Source: a virus. From it: 64,000 bases of DNA. The stretch's first letter is position 1. Each line of letters starts with the position of its first letter. Positions 42,438 through 54,400 of this stretch are shown piece after piece. The notes beneath the pieces were generated by a model. It did no database searches. It saw only the letters and a list, made by a program, of their open reading frames with translations, and had not been told where the DNA came from. Made by a program: the position numbers and the translations under genes. The stretch spans positions 1-64,000 of the IMG/VR virus record IMGVR_UViG_3300021963_007290, one strand, 5' to 3'.

Positions 42438-42607
42438 ATCTGGAGAATTACTTCAGATTAAATTTTGCCTTGATGCAGTTCCATAAATATTCTTTGACAG
42501 AGATTGAAAATATGATGCCTTGGGAAAGGGACATTTATGTAATGTTACTTGAAGATCATCTGGAACAGCAGGAATTAGAGGCAAAGACTGGAAGAGGTAA
42601 TGGCTGA
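42425..42607 (+). CDS. 51: gp51-like small hub assembly protein / chaperone extension
   Basis: 60 aa when started at its ATG. MDLENYFRLNFALMQFHKYS, then IENMMPWERDIYVMLLEDHL, which resembles the PWE(R)xxY..LL pattern of the second part of lambda-type GT tail chaperones. T4 gp51 is much longer, so homology is by position and pattern. No Shine-Dalgarno sequence; its ATG lies inside the frameshift hairpin. The 3' end overlaps the giant gene by 8 bases. Confidence 0.6.
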   Translation: MSHMDLENYFRLNFALMQFHKYSLTEIENMMPWERDIYVMLLEDHLEQQELEAKTGRGNG

Positions 42608-45600
42608 TTCTAACCCAACAACACAATTAGTAGATAGTAGAATTGTTTCATTGTTGGGACTCCAAGATGATTTGGAGTTGTCTCATGAAGATTATTTTAG
42701 ATCTTTAAAAGAAGCTGCACTTGCTGCCAGAATGTCTGACGGCAAGTTTTCTTCTGAAGAAGTATCATTAATAACAGAAGAGTTAAAAAGAGTAAGAAAA
42801 GAAGATAAGAATATAAAGTTTCAGACAGAAAAGAAAAGGGCAAAAGCAAAACCAAAAACTCAAAAAGTATCTAATAAAAATACCAAAAAAACACCAAAAT
42901 CTACTACTCCCAGAGCAAATACAAAAGTTACTACATTATCAACTTTTGTTCAAAAGCAACAACAATCTCCTGCTACTGAGGCACCATCTGCATCTCCACC
43001 ACAAGCAACACCAACGGTTCCTCTTCTCCCCCAACCAAAGAAAAAAACTGTCGAGGTAAAGGAGAAAAAACAAAAGATTAAAAAAGAAGGTTGTTGTGAA
43101 ATTCTTGGAAAAAAATTAACCAAGATTGATTCTACTTTAGGATCTATTTTTTCAACACTTAAAGATCAGTTTTCTTTGAGAAAAAAAGATTCTGAAAGGG
43201 AACGAAGAGGTCGTGAAAAATCTGGAAGAGAAGACGCGGAAAATAAATTAGAGAAAGGAAGTGGAATCAAAGAAATAGTAAGTACTGCTAAAAATTTACT
43301 ATCTCCCTTTCAAGATCTTTTTGATAGAATAAAACGATTCATTGTATTTACTTTACTTGGTAAAGCATTTACGATGTTTATGGATTGGATGAAAGATCCA
43401 AAAAATAGACAGACGTTTAATACTATTGTTAAATTTTTAACAGATCATTGGGTATTAATTGTTGGATCTTATTTGTTATTTGGAACCAAGCTCGGTGGAT
43501 TTGCAAGAACAATTGGCAAACTTGTAGTAAAATTAGCAGTAAAGGCAGTATTTGCTACAGGAAAATTAATTGCAGTTTTAGCAAAGAGTAAATGGGGTCG
43601 AGTTGCTCTTGCTGCTGGAGCTGTAACTGCGGGGGCAGTTGCTATATCCCAAAGTGGAAAAAAGAAAGATGATAAGCAAGATGTAGAATCTTATGCCGAT
43701 GGTGGTATTATCGGTGGTCTTGGAAAGGCACTCAAATTCACTCCTTTGGGAATGGCATTTGAGGCAGGTAAGCATGGTGCCAAAGCATTTGGAAAAGGTG
43801 CTAAGGCAGTAGGAAAAGTTGCTTCCGGAGCAACTGACTTCTTAGGAAAGGGATTAAAAAAATCTTTAGATGTAGCAACTTTACCTTTAACTATTGGATT
43901 TAAGGGTCTTGCTGGTGCCTCTGAATTTTTAATGAATGGTCTAAAATCATTAGATCTTTTTAAACTTCTTGCAGGTCCAATACAATCAATAACAAAAAAA
44001 GGTGGGGATAAGGATCCCAAACTCCAGGCAGCTGGTGGAATTCCTGGATTAATAGGAACGATTGTACAAAAAACTTCTGAGGGAGTTGGCAAGAACGTTA
44101 AAGATTCTAAAAAATCAAAACAAGAAAAAAAGGATAAAGGTGCGGGATATGCTAAGGGTGGATTAATTAATCCATTAACTATGGGACTAATGGGTGCTGT
44201 CCCAGGTCTTGGAGCATTCGCACCATTGTTATCACCATTACTACAAAGTAAAAAAATTGGTGGTGATCATGGTCTCCCAGTTTCTGGAGCAGGAAAGGAT
44301 GATAGGTTATTAAAATTAAGAACTGGTGATGCAATATTAACTGAAAAAGATCAAAAACAGTTATCATCAGGAAACTTTTTAGAAAAATTTGGTGGTCCAA
44401 TTGGTGCAATGGCATCTTTCTTTTCTGGAAAAAAATCTGGAGAAGAAACAGTTGTTGCTGCTAAAAGGGGAGAAGCAGTAGTAACTCAAGAGGATCAACT
44501 TAATATATTTGAAAAAACTGGAATCAGTATACCTTCTTTATTGTCTGGAAGAAAAGCAAATAAAGTTAGTTCTGATCAATTAAAAACAAAATCTGGAAAA
44601 CGTCTTCCAGGATTCTTTAATGGAGGCATAGTTGAGGGATTTGCTGGTGGTGGAATTGTAGGTGGAGATGCTGCATATGCAAATCAAAGATATCAAGAGT
44701 TATTACAAACAACAAAGAAAAGTACAATATCTTCATATAATAAAAAGTATGGTGAAGGTGCATATGAAAAGAAATTATTAGCAAAATTAAACAAAATCCA
44801 TACTGGTCCAGACAAGTCAACTAAACCAAAACTACCTCCAGTAAAAACTAATGATGCTTACATGAAGTCCGTAAGAGAACGGGCTGGAAAAGGATCATCA
44901 ACACTTACAGTAAATGGACTTAGGATTTTTGGAGCTGGAAAAGTACTAGACAAAATAAAAGATGTTAAAACTCCTGATATAAAAATTGAAGATGTAGCAA
45001 ATAAAGCTCAATCAAAAATAAAAAAACTTGCTGCTGCAACTAAGTTCGGTGAAATGAGTGCAGAGCAAAGGGCTGATTATGAACAAGCAATAGCAAAAGA
45101 GAAGGTAGAAAGAGATAAAATTTTAAGTAGATCAAAGCAAAAAAGATCTTCTGATGAGGGCGCAAGAAAAGCATTTAGGGATATATTTGATAACCCAGAC
45201 CTAAAAAATTCACTTCATGAGAAAGTGGCATTTGGTGATATGACTTATGAGCAATTTAAAAAAGTTTATTATGGAAAACAGTCAAAAGCACCGGCAAAAG
45301 GAAATAAAGGTTATACTCCATTCAAATCAAAGTTTGCTGGAGCAAGAGATGCTGCACATGCTAAAGCAAAAAACATTACTGGAGAACCTAAGAAAGGATT
45401 TGGTTCAAAGTTAAGGAGTATTTTAAAATTCAATCCAATGATTCCTTTAATGGGATCTATTAAAACTGGATTGGAATATAGTCCTTTAGGATTGTCTGCT
45501 AAAATTGCTAAAAGAGGACTTGATACTTTAGGTCCTCTTGGCGCATCTGTTGGTGGATGGATGCAAGGAAGGTTTAATCAAGTATCAAAAGATTTAAAAA

Positions 45601-48479
45601 CTCCAAAACCAAAAGCAACTCCATTTACTGGTGTAAAATCTTCAGATTTTTATCAAGCAAATTCTCAAGCAAAGGAACAAAGTTTAGCAAATTTAACTTC
45701 ACAAAAACGACTCGATATATTGAGCAAAGAAGGTGGTGGAGTTAAAACTGGAAGAGGAAAAAGATTTACTACAGAGAATATTGCCAAGGAAAGAGAATGG
45801 CAAGGTCGTGGTGGTATGCTTGGTGGAATTAAAAGAGGATTCCAATCTTTCTTTGGTGGTGCTGATGCTCAAATTAGAAATTTAAAAGCAGATAAGGCAT
45901 CAGCAGCAAGAGTAAGGCAAGCTGGTGCTGCTTCTATCGGTAGATACTACTCTTCTTCTGATGGTAAGTATTACAAGGATTATGATGCTGCACAAAAAGC
46001 AAGGCAAGCAAGATTAGCAGCACCACCAGTGCCGAAACCATCTTTTTCAAAACCAATTGGTACTGGTAGTAATGGTGGAATAACTAAACCAGTTGGGTTT
46101 AAACCAGCAGCTCCAAAACCAATTATAGCGAGACCAAAACCAATTGGTACTGGTAGTAATGGTGGATTAAGTAAGCCAAAAGGGGGAATAAAGAAAAAAG
46201 AAGGTGGAGGATTAGTTGAAAGAAGCATTAGTGAGCAAATTAGATCTTTAAGGGGATTGAGAGCAGATTCCTTAGAAAGGCAAGGTGAAACTAATAGTGC
46301 TTATGGATTGAGAGCATTTAATCTTCAGAAAGTATTTAAAAATTTTAATACTAATGATATTTTTAAAAAATCAAAATATTCATTTAATCTTAATGATTCA
46401 TTTAAAAATTATTTTGATAAATCTAAAAATACCAATGAACAAAAGAAACCAAATCCATTTGGTCCCAATTTAGGATTAAATTTAAAACCGATAAAAACAA
46501 ATTATCAATTAAGTAAGACATCAAAAAATAAAGATCTTACAAAAATTGCTTTTAATCCAAATACTAATTTAAATAATCAGAAACCTAAAAGGCAATCAAT
46601 ATCAGACAGCCTGAAAGAACTTCGTGCAATGAGAGCAAGATCACTTGATAGGCAAGGTGATACATTGGGTGCATTAGGGGTAAGAGCATCTAATTATAAT
46701 TTACCAAAAATTGATGCAAGTAAGTTAAAAGTAGATCCTAAAAAGGCTTATGGAAGTAATTTAAATTTTGCAACTCCACCAGTAAAAGAATTGCCTAAAT
46801 TTGACCTCTCAAAAGTATCGTCAAATGTTACTACATCATTTAAACCAACACCTTCTGCACCTTTGGCAGCACCTCCTCCCCCAAAAATAGATACTGCAAC
46901 AAATTTGCCAGTTAAAACAACTACTGATGCTCCACCTCCCCCAAAAATAGATACTTCGGCAATACAAAAGAAAGCTGGTGGAGGAATAATTAATAAAGTT
47001 AAATCTGGGATAGGTGGATTTTTTAAATCAAAGGAACCTATCAAAAAAAGAGATGTTGTAAAAAAAGTTGCAGGAAAAGCAGTATCTAAAGGCGATGACA
47101 TAAAAAGTAATCTTGAAAAAATTACTAATAAATCGAAAGAAAAAAAGAAAGGTTTTTGGGGAGGTATATATGATACTGTCAGTTCAATTAACACTGGAGT
47201 AAACACTGCTAAAGCATTTGCTAAAAAAATAAATCCAATCAAAACAGCTAAAAATGCTGCTAATTTTATTGGTGGAAATATTAAAAACGTAGCAAATGTA
47301 GTTAGTAAAAAGGGTTCAAGTGTGCTATCTTCAGTGGCACAAAATCCAAAGATGCTTAAAGTTAGTGGAGCACTTGGTAAATTTGGTGGAAGAATGGTTC
47401 CTGGATTGGGTGTTGCGGCAAGTGCTGCTGATGCTGCTGCAAGGGCAGAAAGGGGAGATAAATGGGGTGCTGCTTTGGCGGGGTTGGGAGCTGGTGCCGG
47501 AGCTACAACCATAGCAACCTCTGGAGCAGCAGCAACGGGAGCTGGTGCTGTTATTCCAGCAGCTGCAGAGGCAGTGTCAATGGGTGCTGATGTTGCTTTA
47601 CTGGGAAAGGATATATGGGATATAATGTCATCCAAAGAGAATACCGCATCTCCACAAAAAAATAAAGTAGAACTTAGTAAAATTCAGAGCAAAAGTTCCA
47701 AAGATTTGACAACATCTAAAGTTAACATGATGCAAGGTGGTGGAATCGTTAAACTTCAAGGTGGTGGAGAATTAAAATCGCCAGCAATTTCATCTGCTCC
47801 ACTTCCTCCGACAATAGATCCTGCAACAAATTTACCAGTTGTAATGACTAATGATGCTCCATCTGTACCACCCATTAAACCAATACAACCAAAACCGTCT
47901 ACTCCATTAGCACCCATAAAAAAATCTGTAATGCAACAACAAGCAGATGAACTCCGTGCTATGAGAGCAAATTCAATGGAAAGGCAAGGAAGAACTTCCG
48001 AGGCTTATGGTCAAAGAGCATTTGGATCCAAAAAAGATTTTTCATCATTCTTTACACAAGGATCCGTAACAGAAAATACTGGTATGAATATGCCAGGAGG
48101 AACTGCAGATAGACAATTAACTGCATTACAACCTGGAGAATATGTAATTCCAAAACAAACAGTAAATTCATTTGGTGGGGCAAGTTTCTTTGATAACATG
48201 GTTGCAAAAACGGATTCGGATTCAAATGCAGCTAAGTTAGGAGCAAAAAGTAAGCCAAACGTTGGGGGTGGCATTAAGCCATATCCAATAAATAATTCCA
48301 AGAAACCTCAAGTTACTAACTTAGGATCTGCTAAAGAAGCAAGATCTGGTGCTCAACTTTCTCAGGGAAGAACTCAAAATGGAGCATCTAAAGAAGTATT
48401 CTTTGAAGCACCTTGTCAGGAAGGATCTGCACCGTCCGAAAGACAGAGAATAATGGATCTCTTAGGGGTAAATAGCTGA
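42600..48479 (+). CDS. giant tape-measure-like baseplate/tail protein (1959 aa)
   Basis: Residues 1-230 charged and low-complexity with a CCEILGKKLTKID block; 240-345 contain hydrophobic helices (RFIVFTLLGKAFTMFMDWM, HWVLIVGSYLLFGTKLGG). The rest alternates Gly/Ala/Lys-rich, Pro-rich and helical parts. Three copies of an LRAMRAxSxxRQG segment start near residues 1208, 1333 and 1776. Near the end, LQPGEYVIPKQTVNSFGG resembles tape-measure C-termini. Position after gp26/gp51 fits a tape measure or hub scaffold replacing T4 gp29. It shares an N-terminal module with the next protein. Exact role inferred. Confidence 0.75.
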   Translation: MADSNPTTQLVDSRIVSLLGLQDDLELSHEDYFRSLKEAALAARMSDGKFSSEEVSLITEELKRVRKEDKNIKFQTEKKRAKAKPKTQKVSNKNTKKTPKSTTPRANTKVTTLSTFVQKQQQSPATEAPSASPPQATPTVPLLPQPKKKTVEVKEKKQKIKKEGCCEILGKKLTKIDSTLGSIFSTLKDQFSLRKKDSERERRGREKSGREDAENKLEKGSGIKEIVSTAKNLLSPFQDLFDRIKRFIVFTLLGKAFTMFMDWMKDPKNRQTFNTIVKFLTDHWVLIVGSYLLFGTKLGGFARTIGKLVVKLAVKAVFATGKLIAVLAKSKWGRVALAAGAVTAGAVAISQSGKKKDDKQDVESYADGGIIGGLGKALKFTPLGMAFEAGKHGAKAFGKGAKAVGKVASGATDFLGKGLKKSLDVATLPLTIGFKGLAGASEFLMNGLKSLDLFKLLAGPIQSITKKGGDKDPKLQAAGGIPGLIGTIVQKTSEGVGKNVKDSKKSKQEKKDKGAGYAKGGLINPLTMGLMGAVPGLGAFAPLLSPLLQSKKIGGDHGLPVSGAGKDDRLLKLRTGDAILTEKDQKQLSSGNFLEKFGGPIGAMASFFSGKKSGEETVVAAKRGEAVVTQEDQLNIFEKTGISIPSLLSGRKANKVSSDQLKTKSGKRLPGFFNGGIVEGFAGGGIVGGDAAYANQRYQELLQTTKKSTISSYNKKYGEGAYEKKLLAKLNKIHTGPDKSTKPKLPPVKTNDAYMKSVRERAGKGSSTLTVNGLRIFGAGKVLDKIKDVKTPDIKIEDVANKAQSKIKKLAAATKFGEMSAEQRADYEQAIAKEKVERDKILSRSKQKRSSDEGARKAFRDIFDNPDLKNSLHEKVAFGDMTYEQFKKVYYGKQSKAPAKGNKGYTPFKSKFAGARDAAHAKAKNITGEPKKGFGSKLRSILKFNPMIPLMGSIKTGLEYSPLGLSAKIAKRGLDTLGPLGASVGGWMQGRFNQVSKDLKTPKPKATPFTGVKSSDFYQANSQAKEQSLANLTSQKRLDILSKEGGGVKTGRGKRFTTENIAKEREWQGRGGMLGGIKRGFQSFFGGADAQIRNLKADKASAARVRQAGAASIGRYYSSSDGKYYKDYDAAQKARQARLAAPPVPKPSFSKPIGTGSNGGITKPVGFKPAAPKPIIARPKPIGTGSNGGLSKPKGGIKKKEGGGLVERSISEQIRSLRGLRADSLERQGETNSAYGLRAFNLQKVFKNFNTNDIFKKSKYSFNLNDSFKNYFDKSKNTNEQKKPNPFGPNLGLNLKPIKTNYQLSKTSKNKDLTKIAFNPNTNLNNQKPKRQSISDSLKELRAMRARSLDRQGDTLGALGVRASNYNLPKIDASKLKVDPKKAYGSNLNFATPPVKELPKFDLSKVSSNVTTSFKPTPSAPLAAPPPPKIDTATNLPVKTTTDAPPPPKIDTSAIQKKAGGGIINKVKSGIGGFFKSKEPIKKRDVVKKVAGKAVSKGDDIKSNLEKITNKSKEKKKGFWGGIYDTVSSINTGVNTAKAFAKKINPIKTAKNAANFIGGNIKNVANVVSKKGSSVLSSVAQNPKMLKVSGALGKFGGRMVPGLGVAASAADAAARAERGDKWGAALAGLGAGAGATTIATSGAAATGAGAVIPAAAEAVSMGADVALLGKDIWDIMSSKENTASPQKNKVELSKIQSKSSKDLTTSKVNMMQGGGIVKLQGGGELKSPAISSAPLPPTIDPATNLPVVMTNDAPSVPPIKPIQPKPSTPLAPIKKSVMQQQADELRAMRANSMERQGRTSEAYGQRAFGSKKDFSSFFTQGSVTENTGMNMPGGTADRQLTALQPGEYVIPKQTVNSFGGASFFDNMVAKTDSDSNAAKLGAKSKPNVGGGIKPYPINNSKKPQVTNLGSAKEARSGAQLSQGRTQNGASKEVFFEAPCQEGSAPSERQRIMDLLGVNS

Positions 48480-51400
48480 TGATAACGGCAATAGTAAGAG
48501 CAGGATCTGCAATTTCAAAAGGATCAAAATTACTACCAAGAAGTGCTGCTGCAAGTAAGCCCGTTTTAGCATCTAAATCCGTTAAGTTAGCACCATCATA
48601 TCCTAAAGTAGATGCCCCTAAAAGGGGAAATGGATTGGTTAAAAGATTGCCAGATGCTTTAGATTTTGCTTCTTCTTTTGCATCTGCTTTTTCAGATCCT
48701 TCTGGAATTGATACTCCCAAGCAAAAGGTAAAAACAAAGAATTGCTGCGATACACTTGTCCCTTTAGTAGATTCCATATCAAAAAAATTAGTTGATATTG
48801 ATAAGTTATTAAAGGATGAACTTAAATTTGATAGAAAGAATAGTGACTATCAAAGAAAGAAGAAAGAGAAGGGTCAATATAAAAAACAAGAAGAAAAATT
48901 AGAAACTCCCAAAAAAATAAAGCCAAAAGCAAAACTTTCTCCAGGCGTTCCTGGAATTTCTCTTGGAGAAAGGATCAAAAGGTTTGTTATGTTCACCCTT
49001 TTAGGGTGGTTGGTAGATAAAATATTACCTCTTCTTCCAAAATTAGTTCCAGTTTTTAATGCTGTCGGAAAAGTAATAAACTTTGGTGTTGAATTATTTG
49101 GTGGTTTAGTTAGTGGTCTGTCTAAATTTTTAGAATTTGGAATTAAATTAACCAATGGATTGACCAAATCTTTGGGATTCATTGCTGGAGCAAGAACAGA
49201 ACAAGAGTTTTCTGACTTTGAAAAGAAATTTAATAGAATGGTTGATCTTGCAATCTTAGCAGCAATGCTGATTGGAGATAGTGGTAGTGATCTTTTTGAT
49301 GGGTTTGGTAAAGGTAAAGGTAAAGGGGGAAAACCATCGGCATCAAGACCAAAGCCTGGAACTGGTGGAAGATCTAAAGTAACTACAACTGGTGGAAAAA
49401 GTGCCGGTAGATTTGGTAGAATAAAAGAAAGATTTACCGATCCATTCAGACAAAAATCAAAAGTCACTACAAGTGGTGGAAGACAAACTGGACTTGGTGG
49501 AAGAATAAAGGATCTTCAAGATAAGATAACTCGACCTACTGCGAAAGTCACTACAAGTGGTGGAAAAAACACGGGCATTTTAGGTCAAATAGGAGAACTT
49601 GGAAATAAACTTAAGAAAACAGTTTCTCCAACTAAGATAACTGGAGCATCAACAAAACCTGGATTATTAAAAGGTGCTACAGAAGGGACACAAAAACTAC
49701 TTGCATCTGCTAATAAAAGCAAACTTGTAAAAGGTGCGTCAAGTGTATTTTCAAAAATAAAAGTTCCTCCTGCTGTCGGTAGAGCTGCTGGTCCAGTAGG
49801 AACTGTTTTATTTGCTGGTGTTGAATTTGCTGGAAGAAAAGCATCCGGACAAACAACATCTCAAGCAGCAGTGGGAACTGGAGCATCAGTTGCTGGTGGT
49901 CTTGCTGGTGCTGCAGGTGGTGCTAAAGCTGGTGCTCTTGTCGGTGCTGCAATTGGTGCTCCATTTGCTGGTGTTGGTGCTGCCCCTGGTGCTGTAATTG
50001 GTGGAATTATTGGTGGAATTCTTGGTGGACTTGGTGGATCTTGGGCGGCATCAAAGGTTGCTGATACCGCAACAGGTGCTAACAAAGCACAACCAAAACC
50101 AGTTGCAAAGCATAATGAGGGTGGTATTGTAAAAAATACACTTGATTTAAAAGGTTCTCTTCCAAGTTGGTTTGAATCTGCAAACAAAAAGAAAGCATCT
50201 ACAAAATCATCAATTAAAATTAATCTTCCCAAAAAGAAGAAAGCACAATCTGAAAAACCAGGAAAAGATATTGGTGGATATGGAGAAATAACAAAATTAT
50301 TCCCAGATCCAGAAGGGAAAGTTTCTGGAACAGGATCTTCTCAAGGAGGGTCAGCAATAACTTCTGCCGCACAGAAAAAGGCAGGATTTAATGTATTCAA
50401 TCCCTTTTCATGGTTTTCTAAAGCTACTTCTGGACCAGCAGCACCAGCACAACCATCTCAAAGATCATCTCAACCAAATGCATTATTTGCATTAACAAAG
50501 GCATCACAATCACTTAAGAAAATACCTTTTGTTGGTCATTTAATGGGTGCTTCTGTTGATATTGCTATGGGACAAAAGCCAGATCGTGATCTTTATCAGA
50601 CAATGGCAGATTCTGTATTATATCTTGGACAGAAAGCAGCAGAAGGACAAAGTAAAGATATACAAACAAATATTCAAAAATTGGCTACTGGTGGAATAGC
50701 TTCTATCGCAGAGTCATCTTCATCAATAACTTTAGATTCTGAAAAGGTAGCAACTAAAACCTTAAGAGATAGTTTAGCTGGTGCTATTGAAATAGGTGCT
50801 AATAGTGCTCTCAAGAATGTGAAAGATGAAATTATTTCTGCTAATGTTAGAGGAAATACTTCTCTGATCCCAAATAGTACTGAACCTAATAATAATTCTA
50901 ATAGCACTTTCAATGAAAATTCTAATTTTGGATATGATGACTCTGAGGATTCATCCGGTGATGGTTCTGATGGAAACTATGATGATACTCCACATGGACA
51001 ACCAGGAGGTGCGGTAAAAACATCATCTGGATTTAATGCTGGTAAGGGAGATAAGAGTAGAAAAATATTTTTACATTGGACTGCTGGACCACACAATACA
51101 CCTTTTAGTAATTACCATACAACATTTTTGGGTAACGGTAGTGCTGTTAGATATACTCCTTATGACAAAGATAAAGGAACTCATACTGGAGGAGCAAATA
51201 CAAATTCAGTAGGTCTTTCTATTGCTGCAATGGGTGGAGAAGGGACAGGTCCAAATAATTTTGGAAAATATCCCCCAACATCTGCTCAAGTAAGTGCTAT
51301 GGCACTTGAGGCAGCAAGATTAGCAGCTGCTTGGGGATGGGATGAATCCACGATTGATTCAAATATAAAAACTCATGGAGAATGGGAAAGATTTGGAACT

Positions 51401-54400
51401 AGTACTGGAATTCTTTCTGGGAAACCACAAAGGTGGGATTTAGATAAACTTCAACAATCTGATCCGGCAAATAGTGGAGGAAATAAACTCCGCAAAATGA
51501 TAAAGGGATATTTTAAAAAATTAAAGCAAGGAACCACTACCGACTCATCTACTGGAACTACTAAAGTAACTTCAAGTGGTGCTACTTTACGTGAGATGTC
51601 TTTATCATCTGCTATGGAATTGACTGGAGGGACTCCAAGAACCGCAGGAGGTAAACCAGGATCTGGTGGAAATATAAGTGAATCTAATAAAAAATTACTT
51701 AGCTTTATTTCTAAAGGTGAAGGTGGATATAACTCTATGAATAGAGGGGGTGCTGGAGATAGTCCGGGGGAAGCAAAAAAATATCTTGGAAGAAATTTAA
51801 CTGAAATGACAGTTGCCGAAGTAATGGCGCACCAGGCAGCTGGTAAACTTCATGCTGCAGGAAGATATCAAATTATTGCAACTACCATGAAATTGGCAGT
51901 TTCAAGATCTGGGGTAGACAAGCAATCTAAATTTGATCCAGCAACACAAGATAGATTGGGATTGGCGTTGATTTATAATGGACAAAGACCAAAATTATCT
52001 GCATATCTTAATGGTCGGAGTAATGATATTAATGCTGCTATGTTGGATTTTGCTAAGGAGTGGGCATCAGTTCCCGATCCTAGAACTGGCAAATCTTTTT
52101 ATGGTGGAACCAATGCTTCTCATCATAGTGTAGAATCTGTTAAGCAAGCTTTAATATCGGCCAAAAAGGGAGGAGGGTCAAGGGGGCAAGATACTGCATC
52201 TGGATCAAACACTCCATCCGGACCAGTTCAAAAAGGTCAAATCGTCCAATGGTTGCATGGAAATCCAAATCGTAAGGGATACGATTATGCTGGGCATGGT
52301 ACTGCAGACAATGCACATGATCACTTTAGCTTTAAGACAAGATCGGCAGCAGTAGCAGGATTCAAAGCATTGCAAAAATCTGGATTTAAACCTTATGAGT
52401 TTGAGGGATTTGGTAAAGTTGGGAAGCATTCACCAACTGGAGGTCATTTTGGTCCTGTTGGACAAAGACCAACTTATGATGATACTACTGATGGAACTGC
52501 TTTTGATATTCCTTGGGCAACTTATGGAAGTGGTCCAATTGGACCGAAAGATTATGCCAAATCAGATCAAGCGGGTAAGATAGTAGGGGCAGCATTTCAT
52601 GGATCAGAAGTTAAAAAAGGTGGATTATGGAATCTCCATGATAATGAATTTGTTATAGATAAAGATACTGTTGATTTATTTGGAGCAGATTTTTTCAGAG
52701 CAGTAAACGCAGTAGAAAATAAAGTGCAACTGCAAAAAGTATATCCAACATTAATTAGTAGAATAGAAGAATCCGCCAAAGGAAAGGCATATGTCAGACC
52801 AGAAGTTTCATATAATGAAAATACATCATCTGACATGTCTTTGGGATCTGCTTCTCAATCCAAACAAACAACGAGAGATCTTGAAACTTTCAATAAAGAA
52901 AAAGAAACTAACACTGAAGAATCTCAACAGAAAGATGATGAAAAGGAAGATAAAAAGAAACAAAAAGTACAAGTAACGTCAGCAAGTCACCCCCAAACTG
53001 GAAGTGGATTTGCAATTAAAGGAGTTACTGATGGTAATGGAAGACCTTTAATTCTTTCTAAGGGTGGAATAAAGGCATTTGGTGAAATGATGCAGGACTC
53101 AAAAGGTGCTGTAAAGGGATCTGATGTTGCAAGTGGGAAGAGAAGTCCTGCTCATAATAAAAAGGTGGGTGGAGTTCCGAATTCAAATCACTTGGGTGGA
53201 AATGCTTTAGATATTCATGGAACATCAGAACCATGGATGAGAAGGAAAGGTAAAGCATATGGATGGGTTGTCAATGATTATCCAGGGTCTCATGGTGGAC
53301 ACTTTGATTACAAAGGAGAAAATGCCGATGATTCTGGTGATACATTTGCTGCAAGATCTGCTGACGTTGTGGATGACTCTGTAACTGATTCTCCCCCCTC
53401 CGGTGGTGGTCCTTCTGGTGGTGGTCCTTCTGGTGGTGGTCCTTCTGGTGGTGGACGTTCCCTCGGAGGTTCTTCCCCTGAAGATGGATTTGTGGATGTT
53501 GATTCGGAACCATCAGAATCTTTAGTCCCTGGAGCACCAAGACCAAAAGGTGGCAAGTTTAGTCCTGCTGCACCAATGGCTAAGGGGGCAGTGGGAGTTG
53601 ATGATAAATTATTTAAAGAACTTGGGGCAAGTTCTGAAGATTGGGATATATTTAGAAATACTGTAGCACATATTGAATCTAAAGGTGCTTATGATATTGC
53701 TGGAGGAAGTGGTGGGCATTATGATGGAAGATATCAAATGGGAGAAGATGCTAAAACGGATGCCGCAAAAGTACTTGGTATCCCAAATCCTGGGCATAGT
53801 GCGGCAGATAGGGCAGCATATAGAAGTAAACCAGAACTGCAAGAAAAAATGTTTGCGGCATATACAATAGCAAATCATAGATATTTGATGAGAAATAAAG
53901 ATTATAAAAATGCATCAGTTGAAAGAAAATTGCAAATTCTTGGATATGCACATAATCAAGGAATGGGTGGAGCAGAAAAATGGTTAAGAACTGGCGAAGT
54001 TGGTGCTGATGGGTTTGGAACAAAAGGCACAAAATATACTGATGCACTTGCTGCAAACTTTAAAGCAAGAGATAAAGCAATTAAAGATGGAACATACGGC
54101 AAAGATGATAAAGATAAACCAAGTGGTAAAGATGATCCAGGTTCTACGGGATCAATTGCTGCTGGAGATTATAGTATTGACACTAAAAATGAATTTTTAA
54201 AATCTGCTGGCACTGGAAAACTTAAGCATGGTCGTGCGGGTGATGGACTGTGTACATCAAATGTTTTATACGGATTGGATAAACTCGGGCATACTTTTGC
54301 ACCACAAGGAACTGCAGGAGATTCTTCAAATCCGAGAGGATTAGTATCGCAATTAGTTGGAGGCAGTGGATTTACTTCAATTCCTGGATTGGGATCTGAG

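Noticed and set aside
46748-47635. 295-aa hydrophobic minus-strand frame inside the 1959-aa gene
   Set aside because: Ala/Pro-rich shadow of Lys/Gly/Ala codons; no ribosome site and no promoter.
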